Below, in pieces: positions 7,254 through 16,054 of a DNA stretch of 64,000 bases (positions are counted from its first letter, which is position 1; each line of letters opens with the position of its first letter). The stretch spans positions 110,869 through 174,868 of the forward strand of contig CADAIL010000007.1 of the NCBI GenBank assembly GCA_902788035.1, given 5' to 3'. Under the pieces are notes generated by a model. The model was given only the letters and a program-made list of their open reading frames with translations, had not been told where the DNA came from and searched no databases. The position numbers and the translations under genes are program-made. The DNA comes from an uncultured Lachnospiraceae bacterium. GTDB lineage: Bacteria > Bacillota > Clostridia > Lachnospirales > Lachnospiraceae.

Positions 7254-8933
7254 TTACTGCTCCTGTTCCTGGGCGTAGAATGCATCGAGATACTTCTGAT
7301 AAATTGCAAGATAATCATTCAGTTTGTATGCATCAAGCTCACTCAGATAAGCATCCCAGTCACCGTCGGAGAATCCGTTCATGATCCAGTCAGACTTATG
7401 AGAGTTGATGCACTTCACAATGTCAGCCTGCAGGTTGGACAGTTCTTCTGTATCTTCTCTGGTCATGAATACGTTCGGATAGACATACTTGGTATGCATA
7501 TCAGGTGTATAGATGTCCTTGATCCAGTCAAGACGATACTGAGCATCATCCGGGCAGGTTACATAGACACCATAGTACTCGTCAAGGATTGCCAGCGGGC
7601 CGCCGACAGCTTCAGCTTCACGGACTTCAACCGGAGAAGCGTCGCCGAGCGGTGCATGCTTCAGCATGTCTTCGCCGTTGTCATTTTTGCCAAGTTCGAA
7701 GATATCGAATTCATCGTCCTCACCGTATGTACCCCAGTTGTTCTGCGGGGACTGGAACGGATCATACATCTGATCGATCCAAGCGCAGATAAGGGCCGGC
7801 TGCTCTGCAACTGCTGTGACTACGCAGCGGCCTCTGTCATAGCCGCTTGTGAAAGAACCGTTCTGCGGTGTCAGATTCTTTGTATCAGCCTGCAGCATCG
7901 GAAGCGGGACAAAGTCCTGAATGTTGTCAATATTTGCAACGTCCCAGGAGAAGCATACGCCGTAGCGATGAGATTTGCCCTTGGAAACATATGTAGACCA
8001 TTCCTGTGTGAAAGCTTCCGGATCGATGAGGTTCTCTGTGTAGAGCTTATGAAGCCACTCGATACCATCCTTGTAGCCCTGCTGTGTAGCTGTGCAGATG
8101 ACTTGAAGATCATCAGTTACCGCAATGTGTCTGCCCTTGTCCATATCGCCGATGCCTTCGCCGAAGCCGTTGATAAGGACTGCCGGATCCTGGTCGCCGT
8201 CATTTACGATGCAGGACATCGGAATGATGGAACCTTCGATACCGAACTCTTTCTGAAGATCAGCGGCGTGATCGCGGAAAGCAATCAGAGTCTGCTCGAA
8301 CTCATCAACTGTGCCGGGCATCGGAAGACCGAGGAAATCCAGCCACTTCTTGTTGATGAACGGCATGTTGCCGATTGTCTGGATCGCTGTCTTCTCAGAG
8401 CCGAGCTGCTCGATCCACGGGAACGCCCAGATATGTCCGTCCGTATCCGTAGACATGATCCTGTATTCCGGATACTTGTCAAATACTGCCTTGAGATTCG
8501 GCATATAAGCATCAATATACTCTTCAAGAGGAATGATAATTCCCTGATCTGCATATTTCAGCAGGTCTGTGTCACTGAATCCGGCAGTGAAAACGAAGTC
8601 AGCAAGAGTCTTCGGGTTAGCCATTGCGAGGGAAATCTTATCGCCCCACTGGTCACTCTGGATTGCGTCCCACTCTACATGGACATTGGTCTTCTCCTCA
8701 AGACGTTTAAAGATCGTACGGTTATTGGGGTTGGACTCTGTGTTGGCAGGATAGCTGATCAGACCCTTGATTGTTGCGGTCTCCGCAAGCGGGAACTTAA
8801 GGCTCTCAGCGTCGACTTCCTGCATTTCGCCTGTGTTGAGGTTGGCTCCGCCGCCACCGCAGGCAGCTACAGAAAGAGTCATGCCCGCCGCAAGGACCAT
8901 AGCCATTGCCTTTTTGAATAAGTGCTTTTTCAT
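7254..8933 (-). CDS. Extracellular solute-binding lipoprotein of a carbohydrate ABC transporter (LplA-like)
   Basis: The 559-aa product has a lipoprotein signal (lipobox SVAAC, Cys25, followed by glycines). The large bilobed body with many Trp and Asp residues is typical of the LplA/YtcQ group of family-1 binding proteins. It would capture the fructoside outside the cell and hand it to the two permeases encoded just upstream. ATG 8933 is chosen because AAGGAGG precedes it. The spacer before this gene holds a candidate LacI operator (8973-8984), so extra control between permease and binding-protein genes is possible. Confidence 0.9.
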   Translation of the reverse strand: MKKHLFKKAMAMVLAAGMTLSVAACGGGGANLNTGEMQEVDAESLKFPLAETATIKGLISYPANTESNPNNRTIFKRLEEKTNVHVEWDAIQSDQWGDKISLAMANPKTLADFVFTAGFSDTDLLKYADQGIIIPLEEYIDAYMPNLKAVFDKYPEYRIMSTDTDGHIWAFPWIEQLGSEKTAIQTIGNMPFINKKWLDFLGLPMPGTVDEFEQTLIAFRDHAADLQKEFGIEGSIIPMSCIVNDGDQDPAVLINGFGEGIGDMDKGRHIAVTDDLQVICTATQQGYKDGIEWLHKLYTENLIDPEAFTQEWSTYVSKGKSHRYGVCFSWDVANIDNIQDFVPLPMLQADTKNLTPQNGSFTSGYDRGRCVVTAVAEQPALICAWIDQMYDPFQSPQNNWGTYGEDDEFDIFELGKNDNGEDMLKHAPLGDASPVEVREAEAVGGPLAILDEYYGVYVTCPDDAQYRLDWIKDIYTPDMHTKYVYPNVFMTREDTEELSNLQADIVKCINSHKSDWIMNGFSDGDWDAYLSELDAYKLNDYLAIYQKYLDAFYAQEQEQ

Positions 8934-8972
8934 GTTTGACCTCCTTATTATATTCACACTTTATGTTACATA

Positions 8973-8984
8973 GTGCAAATGCAT
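8973..8984. promoter_or_regulatory. Candidate LacI operator inside the fructoside operon
   Basis: GTGCAAATGCAT matches the near-palindrome repeated in the regulator's intergenic region (GTGCATTTGCAC). Caution is needed: the core GCAAATG is very common in this genome. Confidence 0.4.
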
Positions 8985-8990
8985 ACTGTG

Positions 8991-9887
8991 TCATCCCTTG
9001 ACCGATCCTACCATGATGCCGCTGTCGAAATACTTCTGGAAGAACGGGTACATGATAAGAAGCGGAAGACTGGAAATAATAATAGTCGCGTACTTAAGAA
9101 GCTCCGCAAGCTGTGCTCTGGCCGCTGTACTCTGCATATCCGAGATCATGCCGGACTCCGGCTGGTTCTGGATAAGGATTGAGCGAAGAACGAGCTGCAG
9201 GGGCTGCTTCGATGCGGAATTGAGGTAGATCATTGCGTCGAAATAGCTGTTCCACATACCGACGAACTGCCACAGCGCAAGAACGGTAATGACCGGCGTG
9301 CAGACCGGGAGCAGAATCATGAAGTAATAAGTCAGTTCATTTGCTCCGTCAACATCCGCAGCCTCACGCAATTCGGCAGGTATGCCCTGATAATAACTTC
9401 GCGCGATGATCATGTTCCAGACGCTGAAAGCGCCGGGCAGGATAACTGCCCACATACTGTTCAGAAGTCCCAGGTTGCTGATCAAGAGGTAAGTCGGGAT
9501 CAGACCGCCGCCAAAGAACATGGTGATCATGAAGATCGTGTTGAATAATCCTCTTCCTTTAAAGTCCGCTCTGGACATCGGATACGCTGCGAGCAGCGTT
9601 ACACCGACGGAAACAACCGTAAATACAACGGAATAAATAATTGCGTTGCGGAAACCGACCCAGATCTGGCTGTTGGAGAGAACTCGCTCATAAGCTGTCG
9701 TCGTCCATTTGTCCAAATCGAAAGATATGCCGGAATTCTGCAGTGTGATAGGATCCATAAAGGAAGCGATGACGATGTAAATAATCGGGATAATAATCGC
9801 AATGACAAACAGTGCCAGCAGAAGGTATCCAACCAGGAGAAGCACTTTGTCAGAAAGCGACATTTTTGAAAATTTGACTTTTTTCAT
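8991..9887 (-). CDS. Carbohydrate ABC transporter permease (LplC/YtcP, MalG-type)
   Basis: The 298-aa product has six predicted membrane segments and the EAA loop EAADVDGANELTYYFMILLPVCTPV, which contacts the ATPase. This is the MalG-side subunit of an Lpl-type importer. It sits 13 bp after the partner permease. No ATP-binding gene is in the locus; such transporters usually borrow a shared MsmX-type ATPase, so one is expected elsewhere. The start follows a clear GGAGG. Confidence 0.93.
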   Translation of the reverse strand: MKKVKFSKMSLSDKVLLLVGYLLLALFVIAIIIPIIYIVIASFMDPITLQNSGISFDLDKWTTTAYERVLSNSQIWVGFRNAIIYSVVFTVVSVGVTLLAAYPMSRADFKGRGLFNTIFMITMFFGGGLIPTYLLISNLGLLNSMWAVILPGAFSVWNMIIARSYYQGIPAELREAADVDGANELTYYFMILLPVCTPVITVLALWQFVGMWNSYFDAMIYLNSASKQPLQLVLRSILIQNQPESGMISDMQSTAARAQLAELLKYATIIISSLPLLIMYPFFQKYFDSGIMVGSVKG

Positions 9888-9900
9888 CTCACACCTCCGT

Positions 9901-10794
9901 TTACAGGCCCTTGCCGTCGTTCATCTTCTCGACGATCTTGTTGACCACGATCAGCAGTATGACGTTAATGACCGTATTAAACAGACCTACCGCTGTCGAG
10001 AACGAATAGTCGCCGTCAAGAAGACCCTTTTTGTACACGTACGTCGAGATGATCTCGGCAGTGGACAGGTTCAGGTCAGTCTGCAGAGCGTAGGCTTTTT
10101 CGAAGCCGATGCTCATGATATTACCTGCCTGCAGGATGAACTGGATGACGACCATATCCTTGATAGCCGGCCATTCAACGACCTGGATCTGCTGGAAAAT
10201 GTTCGCACCGTCCATGATAGCCGCCTCACGAAGTTCCTGGCTCGCGCCTGAAAGAGCAGCGGTATACATGATGGACGCCCAGCCTGCTCCCTGCCAGATA
10301 CCGGACATAATGTAGATCGTACGGAATGCGCCCGGCATCGTCATGAAGTTGATCTGAGTCCCCATGATGTGGTTCAAAGGACCGGTGACGGACAGCAGGA
10401 TACGGACAAGTCCGCAGAGAACGATAACGGAAATAAAGTTCGGAAGATACAGAACAGTCTGTACTTTCTGCTTGATTCCCGCGCTCTGGATCCGATTCAG
10501 GAGAAGGGCGAGCAGGATAGGAACCGGGAAGCCCCAGAGAAGGCCGTAAATACTCAGCTTCAGTGTATTCGCCAGATATCTCAGGAAATCCGGCGAGGAA
10601 AGAAACCGTTGGAAATACTTAAAGCCGACCCATCTGCTGCCCAGGATTCCGCGGATCGGGTTATAATCCTGAAACGCGATCAGAATTCCGCCCATCGGAA
10701 GATATCGGAAGATAATTGTCAGAAGCAGTGCCGGCAGCAGAAAGAAAACATACAGCTGCCAGTGCTGTCTGACGTACAGCATTGTTTTTCGCAT
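9901..10794 (-). CDS. Carbohydrate ABC transporter permease (LplB, MalF-type)
   Basis: The 297-aa product has six membrane segments and an EAA loop (ELREAAIMDGANIFQQIQVVEWP). It is the MalF-side permease that pairs with the following gene to import sugar. It is the first gene of the fructoside operon, downstream of a divergent control region with several operator-like palindromes. ATG 10794 is chosen, with GGGAGG about 10 bp before it, instead of an upstream in-frame ATG. LplB subunits normally begin with a short basic stretch, as here. Confidence 0.93.
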   Translation of the reverse strand: MRKTMLYVRQHWQLYVFFLLPALLLTIIFRYLPMGGILIAFQDYNPIRGILGSRWVGFKYFQRFLSSPDFLRYLANTLKLSIYGLLWGFPVPILLALLLNRIQSAGIKQKVQTVLYLPNFISVIVLCGLVRILLSVTGPLNHIMGTQINFMTMPGAFRTIYIMSGIWQGAGWASIMYTAALSGASQELREAAIMDGANIFQQIQVVEWPAIKDMVVIQFILQAGNIMSIGFEKAYALQTDLNLSTAEIISTYVYKKGLLDGDYSFSTAVGLFNTVINVILLIVVNKIVEKMNDGKGL

Positions 10795-10918
10795 TTTCTG
10801 CAATCCTCCCAAAAATGTCTGTAGTTACCATGAAGATGCTTGAAATACAGGCTGACTGCGGCCGCTCTGCCATCCCTCAATCCCCCATCTGCACAATTAC
10901 ATTTTATATCAGCTCATC

Positions 10919-11111
10919 TATTTGCACAAGAATAAATCGTGCATTTGCACTATTAGAAAACAATATTGTTGCATTTGCACTATTCATTATACTTATATTT
11001 ATGCAATTTGAATATGGAATTTAGGGCACACGGACGCTAAAATAAATTAACGTGCACAAATGCATTTTTGATATTATTACATTTGACACTCTGAGTTCCC
11101 TATATTACAAT
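10919..11111. promoter_or_regulatory. Divergent control region with LacI operators and the regulator promoter
   Basis: This A/T-rich region between the fructoside operon and the LacI-type regulator holds GTGCATTTGCAC (10939-10950), TTGCATTTGCAC (10969-10980), the related GTGCACAAATGCAT (11052-11065) and a half-site near 10921. A promoter facing the regulator is TTGACA (11083-11088), 17 bp, TACAAT (11106-11111). This leaves a leader of about 165 bases. The operators lie where the leftward operon promoter should be. The arrangement fits repression by the adjacent LacI protein with autoregulation. Confidence 0.55.
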
Positions 11112-11279
11112 TGCAATGTATCTTTGGAATATGTCGGAGAAATGTCACGTGCCATTATTTCCGGCTAAACAATTAACATCATAGTTTGACTTTGAAATCT
11201 GACACCGACTACAGACCTGATTGGATACATCTTCTGATTGTCTGTTTTTTCGGAGAAGGGAACATTTGAGTACTGAAAG

Positions 11280-12410
11280 ATGAGCGAAAGAGTTACAATT
11301 CAGGATATTGCATCCGCGCTGGGATTATCGAGAAATACCGTTTCAAAGGCTATCAACAACACCGGACCGGTCGCTGACAGTACACGGGCAGCCGTGTTGA
11401 AAAAAGCTGCGGAGATAGGATACAAGCAGTTTTCCTATCTGAAAGTATCCTCGCCGGGATCTGCCGGCGGACCCGTTTCAATGAATTTGTCCGTAGATCC
11501 GGCTGCTGATTCCGATAACAAAGCATCCGCCCCATCCTCTCAGGGACCGACTGAAATCGCTTTTCTTACGACAGGAAGGCTTGATAATTCGCATTTCGGT
11601 TCGCCTATGCTTGACCTGATCTGCCACGAAATGTCGCTTGTCGGCTACAGCGTGACGATCTACCGTCTGCTGCCGGCTGATATTGCAGCGCTGCGCGTGC
11701 CGGACGGCATCAGACCTACGAGAACAGCCGGCATCATCTGTGCCGAACTCCTGGATCGGGATTACTGCAGGATGGCTGCCGATCTCGGTTATCCGATCAT
11801 ATTCGTTGATTTCCCTGTGTATACAGAAGAAGATACACCCGACGCGGACATCCTGCTCATGGACAATGAGAAATGCATCACTTCCTTTATCAGGCAGATG
11901 AAGGAAAAGGGATATTCCCGGTTCGGTTTCATGGGAGACAGATTCCACTGCCGCTCATTTTTTGAGCGCTACAGAGGCTTCAGAAATGCATTAGAGACGT
12001 ATGGTCTTACATACGATCCCGCAATAAGCCTCGAAGAGAGATTTGAAGCTCCCGAATTCGATGATTATGAGACGTTCATCCTGTATTTGAAAAACAGATT
12101 GCAGGCAATGCCAGCCCTGCCGGATGCTTTTATATGTGCAAATGATTTTAACGCACTAGATCTGATCACCGCCATACGGGGATTGGGAAAGCGAATACCG
12201 GAAGATGTCATGATCCTCGGTTTTGATGATTCTCCGGAATCACGGATCATAACGCCCACAATGTCTACTGTCCATATTCACAGTCAGGCTATGGGTATTC
12301 TTGCCGTCAGGATGCTTCTGTCCCGTATAAAAGAACCCGATATGTATTCTTATACAATACACGCCGAGACCACACTTGTCCTTCGGGCTTCTACCGATAG
12401 GGAGTCCTGA
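11280..12410 (+). CDS. LacI-family transcriptional regulator
   Basis: The 376-aa product has an N-terminal LacI helix-turn-helix (VTIQDIASALGLSRNTVSKAINN, residues 5-27) with the hinge region. The sugar-binding periplasmic-protein-like domain runs to the end (ICANDFNALDLITAIR, ILGFDDSPESRIITPTMSTV). It probably represses the divergent fructoside operon and releases DNA on binding a sugar. The linker after the DNA-binding domain is longer than usual (about residues 58-85, Ser/Pro-rich). The ATG has only a weak ribosome site, so expression is probably low. Confidence 0.92.
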   Translation: MSERVTIQDIASALGLSRNTVSKAINNTGPVADSTRAAVLKKAAEIGYKQFSYLKVSSPGSAGGPVSMNLSVDPAADSDNKASAPSSQGPTEIAFLTTGRLDNSHFGSPMLDLICHEMSLVGYSVTIYRLLPADIAALRVPDGIRPTRTAGIICAELLDRDYCRMAADLGYPIIFVDFPVYTEEDTPDADILLMDNEKCITSFIRQMKEKGYSRFGFMGDRFHCRSFFERYRGFRNALETYGLTYDPAISLEERFEAPEFDDYETFILYLKNRLQAMPALPDAFICANDFNALDLITAIRGLGKRIPEDVMILGFDDSPESRIITPTMSTVHIHSQAMGILAVRMLLSRIKEPDMYSYTIHAETTLVLRASTDRES

Positions 12411-12470
12411 CAGCGGGGAACTCTTTGCGTCGGATATTAGAATGACTTAAAGTATAGAAAAGGAGACATT

Positions 12471-13211
12471 ATGAGGAGTCTGCTGAACCCTGAAAGCCCT
12501 GCCATGCGCTTTCTGACGAAAATAGGTTATACGATCATCCTGAATCTGTTATGGTTCTTATGCAGTCTTCCGCTCTTTACGATCGGCGCCTCCACAACGG
12601 CTCTCTACGCAGTCATGCAGAAACTCGTTCGCAACGAAGAAAGCGGTATTGTATCCGCTTTCTTTACTGCTTTCAGGCAGAATTTCAAGCAAGCGACGAA
12701 AATCTGGCTCGTCCTCTTAGCGGCCCTGTTTTTTCTCGGCTTCGATGGCTATATTCTGCTGCATCTGCGCAATCTGAACGCGTTCTGGACTATCCTGACC
12801 GCCGTGTGGTTCGTCCTTGCTGCCGCCTGTGTGATCGTGCTCCTCTACGTCTTTCCTCTGACTGCCAGATTCAACAATACGACATTTGCAATGATACGGA
12901 ATTCCCTGATGACAGGCATGCACTTTCTTTTCTGCACTGTTCTGATTGCGCTTTTTCATTTCACGGTTTTCTACATCATTATTTACGTCTATACACCCGT
13001 GATGTTTCTGGGTGAAGGTCTGTGCGCCCTCTTTTCCGCATGGATCATGAACGGAGTCCTTCTGCAGCTCGAGGAGATATCGAATGCGCAAAATCAGGTT
13101 CCTTCAGAGACAGCTCTCTCTGACAGCATAGACACGGTACCTTTTGATGCCGCATCGCCTGACAGCACGGATACGGCGGCTGTATCGCATGGCGACGTCG
13201 GGCAGGAATAA
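12471..13211 (+). CDS. DUF624 (YesL-family) membrane protein
   Basis: The 246-aa product has four or five hydrophobic segments and the YesL/DUF624 opening (LNLLWFLCSLPLFTIGASTTALYAVM). Genes of this family accompany Lpl-type sugar transporters in Firmicutes, but their biochemical role is not established. It starts with AAAGGAG before ATG 12471, 60 bp after the LacI gene and in the same direction. The C-terminal 50 residues are soluble and Ser/Asp-rich. Its last bases lie 20 bp before the next coding start. Confidence 0.85.
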   Translation: MRSLLNPESPAMRFLTKIGYTIILNLLWFLCSLPLFTIGASTTALYAVMQKLVRNEESGIVSAFFTAFRQNFKQATKIWLVLLAALFFLGFDGYILLHLRNLNAFWTILTAVWFVLAAACVIVLLYVFPLTARFNNTTFAMIRNSLMTGMHFLFCTVLIALFHFTVFYIIIYVYTPVMFLGEGLCALFSAWIMNGVLLQLEEISNAQNQVPSETALSDSIDTVPFDAASPDSTDTAAVSHGDVGQE

Positions 13212-13230
13212 AAAGGAGTCTCAATTATTC

Positions 13231-13944
13231 ATGAAGAAATCAGGTCTCAGCTTATCCTCGAAAATACAATATATATGGGATTATTACAAAGTGCCGCTTT
13301 TTACAGCGGCACTCTTAATCTACATTATCTGTTATATTATCTTCAGGCACGCGACAGACAAAGATATTCTCCTTTATGTCGCTGCCGTAAACACTCCTGT
13401 ACAGAAAGAGACAGAAGATTATATTAATTCCTTTCCGGAGTCGGATTTTGCAGTTTCGGATGCGGATGCTAAGGACAGCATGAAAAGCAGGAATGCAATC
13501 GTAGACCTCGCAAAAGACCTGTACCTGACCTCGGACCCGGACAGCGAATACCATCAGTATGTATACGCCTCACGCCTCAAGATCCTCGCCTCCATCGAGG
13601 CGGAAAAGCTGGATATTGTACTCGCAGACCGCGAGGCAATGGATGCTTTCGCGGCCCAGGGCTTCCTCATGCCTCTTGAAAATGTCTTCGCGGATGATCC
13701 TCAGATCCTGGCCCGGCTGGAGACAGGAACCGTCATTCTGGAAGACAATCAGATCGATGTCTTGCTCGATGATTCCGTTACCTATGAAGCTGTCACCCGT
13801 GATGAAAAGGCATATCTTGATCTTTCAGGTCTGAACGTGCTTCAAGGTATGCCGGAAGACCGCCCGGTCTACATCGGCATCATAGCCAATACGCCGAGAC
13901 AGGATATGGCGGTGGCATTTGTGCGGCGGCTGTTTGCGGAGTAA
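13231..13944 (+). CDS. Uncharacterised membrane-anchored protein partner of DUF624
   Basis: The 237-aa product has a short cytoplasmic start, a single membrane segment near residues 22-40 (VPLFTAALLIYIICYIIF) and an extracytoplasmic domain of about 190 residues. That domain resembles a small substrate-binding fold by pattern only (LDIVLADREAMDAFAAQGFLMPLE; repeated Asp/Leu segments). I do not recognise a named family. It follows the DUF624 gene by 20 bp with GGAG before it and probably belongs to the same transcript. A longer start overlapping the DUF624 gene is possible but lacks a ribosome site. Confidence 0.7.
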   Translation: MKKSGLSLSSKIQYIWDYYKVPLFTAALLIYIICYIIFRHATDKDILLYVAAVNTPVQKETEDYINSFPESDFAVSDADAKDSMKSRNAIVDLAKDLYLTSDPDSEYHQYVYASRLKILASIEAEKLDIVLADREAMDAFAAQGFLMPLENVFADDPQILARLETGTVILEDNQIDVLLDDSVTYEAVTRDEKAYLDLSGLNVLQGMPEDRPVYIGIIANTPRQDMAVAFVRRLFAE

Positions 13945-14149
13945 GCAGTTTAGCATAGCCAATAAAGAAAAGAACGGTCGATATGGACCTCGATCCCGTC
14001 TGCCGCTGCAACACGCAGGACAATTTCCTCGCCTTATCTGTCTTACCAGCTTTTGAGCCGACCGAATCAAGTCTCGCTTTTTTCCTTTGACGAAGAGTAA
14101 AAACTGAGGTATCGTAAAACGGTAAACCACAGAAGGGAGTTCACTTCAT

Positions 14150-15067
14150 TTGAATCAAGAAAAACGTGAGAAAAGACAAATCAGAAAATTGAACCGGCGC
14201 ATGAGGCGGAAAAGCTTCTTTGAAGAAGTAAGAAAACAGCTTACTGAACACAGACGGTCGTTTATTGTATTCTCCATCCTGCGTATACTCGTCATAGCGA
14301 CTATGATCCGTCAGTTCATGCTGGGCAATTTCGAATCCTTTATGCTCTGCATACTCACTCTGATTCTTCTCTTTTTGCCAAGCGTGATTGAAGTCAGGTT
14401 CAGGGTTGCCCTTCCTCAGTCCCTGCAGATTATCATTTATTGTTTTATATATGCTGCGGAAATTCTCGGGGAAGTCAACAGCTATTACACCGCGATACCT
14501 ATCTGGGATACGATGCTTCATACGCTGAACGGATTTCTTGCTGCCGCGGTTGGCTTTTCAATGGTCATGCTGCTCGATAAAAACGACAGCATTATCTTCG
14601 ACCTTGCCCCGGGCTATCTGGCTCTTGTCGCTTTCTGCTTCTCCATGACGATTGGTGTCATGTGGGAGTTTTTTGAGTTCTCGATGGACCATCTTTTTCT
14701 CTTTGATATGCAGAAGGACACAGTCATATCAACCATCAGCAGTGTCATGCTGAACGAGCGGGGAATGCAGGTTCCGGTTGTCATACGCAATATAAAGGAA
14801 GTTACGGTCAATGGACAGGTGTTGCCGATGAGCGGATATCTGGATGTTGGGCTCATCGACACAATGAAAGACCTGTTCGTCAATTTTATAGGAGCTCTCG
14901 TGTTCTCTGTCATCGGCTATTTTGCTCTGCGCACGAAACGGGGAGATTTCGGCATTATGAGCCGGTTCATCGTCACAAAGCAGGACACTTCTGCTGATGT
15001 TAAAGGGTATTTCGGGGCAGATGGAAACGTGGCACAGGAGCCGCCGAAGGATCCGGACAGCCTTTAA
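14150..15067 (+). CDS. Multispan membrane protein, YjdF/DUF2238-like
   Basis: The 305-aa product opens with a very basic stretch (about 30 residues) and then has around six membrane segments. The motifs WDTMLHTLNGFLAAAVGFSMV and GVMWEFFEFSMDHLF resemble the WDxxLHxxSG and WExxE/D motifs of the YjdF/DUF2238 family, whose function is unknown. The start is TTG at 14150 with GGGAG upstream; no ATG fits. It stands alone, convergent with the ArsC-like gene, 1 bp between the two stops. Confidence 0.7.
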   Translation: MNQEKREKRQIRKLNRRMRRKSFFEEVRKQLTEHRRSFIVFSILRILVIATMIRQFMLGNFESFMLCILTLILLFLPSVIEVRFRVALPQSLQIIIYCFIYAAEILGEVNSYYTAIPIWDTMLHTLNGFLAAAVGFSMVMLLDKNDSIIFDLAPGYLALVAFCFSMTIGVMWEFFEFSMDHLFLFDMQKDTVISTISSVMLNERGMQVPVVIRNIKEVTVNGQVLPMSGYLDVGLIDTMKDLFVNFIGALVFSVIGYFALRTKRGDFGIMSRFIVTKQDTSADVKGYFGADGNVAQEPPKDPDSL

Positions 15068-15409
15068 TCACTTCCATGTCTTCCAGACATCCGGCGCGTA
15101 TCCGACTGTGGCCATACGTCCGTTCCGGACAATCGGCTGACGGAGAACACTCTGGTTCTCCATCACCTTTTCTGCTCGCTCATCCGCTGAAATGTAGGTG
15201 ACCAGAGCGAGCAGATCTTTATCCTTGCACGCCGGATCGATCATCGCGTCTACTCCGCCGACGGCCTGCATGACAGAATTGAATTCGCCCTTGCTGAGTT
15301 CTTTCTCCTTCATGTCAATGAACTGATATTTAATGCCTCGTTCCTTGAAGAAGCGCTCTGCTTTGCGTGTATCCGAACTTTTCTTTGTTCCGAAAATCTG
15401 TATGTTCAT
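15068..15409 (-). CDS. ArsC/Spx-family protein lacking the redox cysteines
   Basis: The 113-aa product has the ArsC/Spx thioredoxin-like fold: N-terminal strand and loop, then FFKERGIKYQFIDMKEKELS, and the signature LRQPIVRNG. Where ArsC and Spx carry CxxC or Cx5R active sites, this protein has S11-S-D-T14-R-K. It therefore cannot act as a normal arsenate reductase or thiol switch. Such YffB-like members occur widely with unknown role. ATG 15409 follows GAGGA. The downstream gene converges with only 1 bp between. Confidence 0.82.
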   Translation of the reverse strand: MNIQIFGTKKSSDTRKAERFFKERGIKYQFIDMKEKELSKGEFNSVMQAVGGVDAMIDPACKDKDLLALVTYISADERAEKVMENQSVLRQPIVRNGRMATVGYAPDVWKTWK

Positions 15410-15500
15410 GTATAATCCTCGTTTGTAATGAATCTCCACGCCGATGCGGTACAACGCTCCTATGGACGTGGTACTCTGCTGCTACACTTCATAGACGAAA

Positions 15501-15600
15501 GGGGCTGTCGCATTAGACGGTGTCACCACTATATATGGCAGACATTTGCAAATAACGTCTGCCATATATAGTGGTGGCTCGCCTTAATGCGACAACCCCG
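15501..15600. repeat. R2 hairpin repeat, copy 2
   Basis: A 100-bp palindromic element. The outer arms are GGGGCTGTCGCATTAGACGG and CGCCTTAATGCGACAACCCC. Inside, CACCACTATATATGGCAGAC pairs perfectly over 20 bp with GTCTGCCATATATAGTGGTG around a short loop containing ATTTGCAAAT. It lies between the ArsC-like and YccF genes and could also end YccF transcripts. Confidence 0.92.
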
Positions 15601-15614
15601 TAATTATAGACATC

Positions 15615-15980
15615 TCAAATTCGTACGACATCTGCCCCGAAAGGTCGCAGGGACAGCTTCGCAATTTTAAAGAACTGTTTGCCGAACGGAATACCTATGA
15701 TCGTGATGCACCATACGCAGCCGATTATGAAATTGCCAAGAGCCATCCACCATCCGTTCACAACAAACCAGATAATATTAACCAGGAACGAAACCACCCC
15801 GCCGCCGTATACAATTTTTCTTCCGAACGGCCAAAATGAAATCATGGCAAACTTAAAGCACTGCATGCCATAAGGTATTCCTATGATCGTAATACACCAG
15901 AGAACACCCGACAAGACCCATGCCATGCCACTGAAAAATCCTCCGAATATGAACCAGCAAATATTACCTAATAACCTCAT
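15615..15980 (-). CDS. YccF domain (DUF307) membrane protein
   Basis: The 121-aa product contains two copies of the YccF motif, CITIIGIPYGMQCFKFA and CITIIGIPFGKQFFKIA, each after a hydrophobic hairpin, and ends with RPFGADVV. YccF proteins are small inner-membrane proteins of unknown activity. The sequence is complete and of normal length. A GAGGGG lies before the start. It is a single gene flanked by the R2 hairpin downstream. Confidence 0.93.
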   Translation of the reverse strand: MRLLGNICWFIFGGFFSGMAWVLSGVLWCITIIGIPYGMQCFKFAMISFWPFGRKIVYGGGVVSFLVNIIWFVVNGWWMALGNFIIGCVWCITIIGIPFGKQFFKIAKLSLRPFGADVVRI

Positions 15981-16054
15981 TTAACTCTACCCCTCACCAC
16001 TAATATCTTTCTCGGATTCCTTCACATTTTCGCAAAGTGTTTATATTATATTCT

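Noticed and set aside
7398..8921. A 507-codon open frame on the + strand
   Set aside because: It lies exactly opposite the solute-binding lipoprotein gene, has no ribosome site, and its protein is low-complexity and unlike any family. It is a by-product of codon bias on the other strand.
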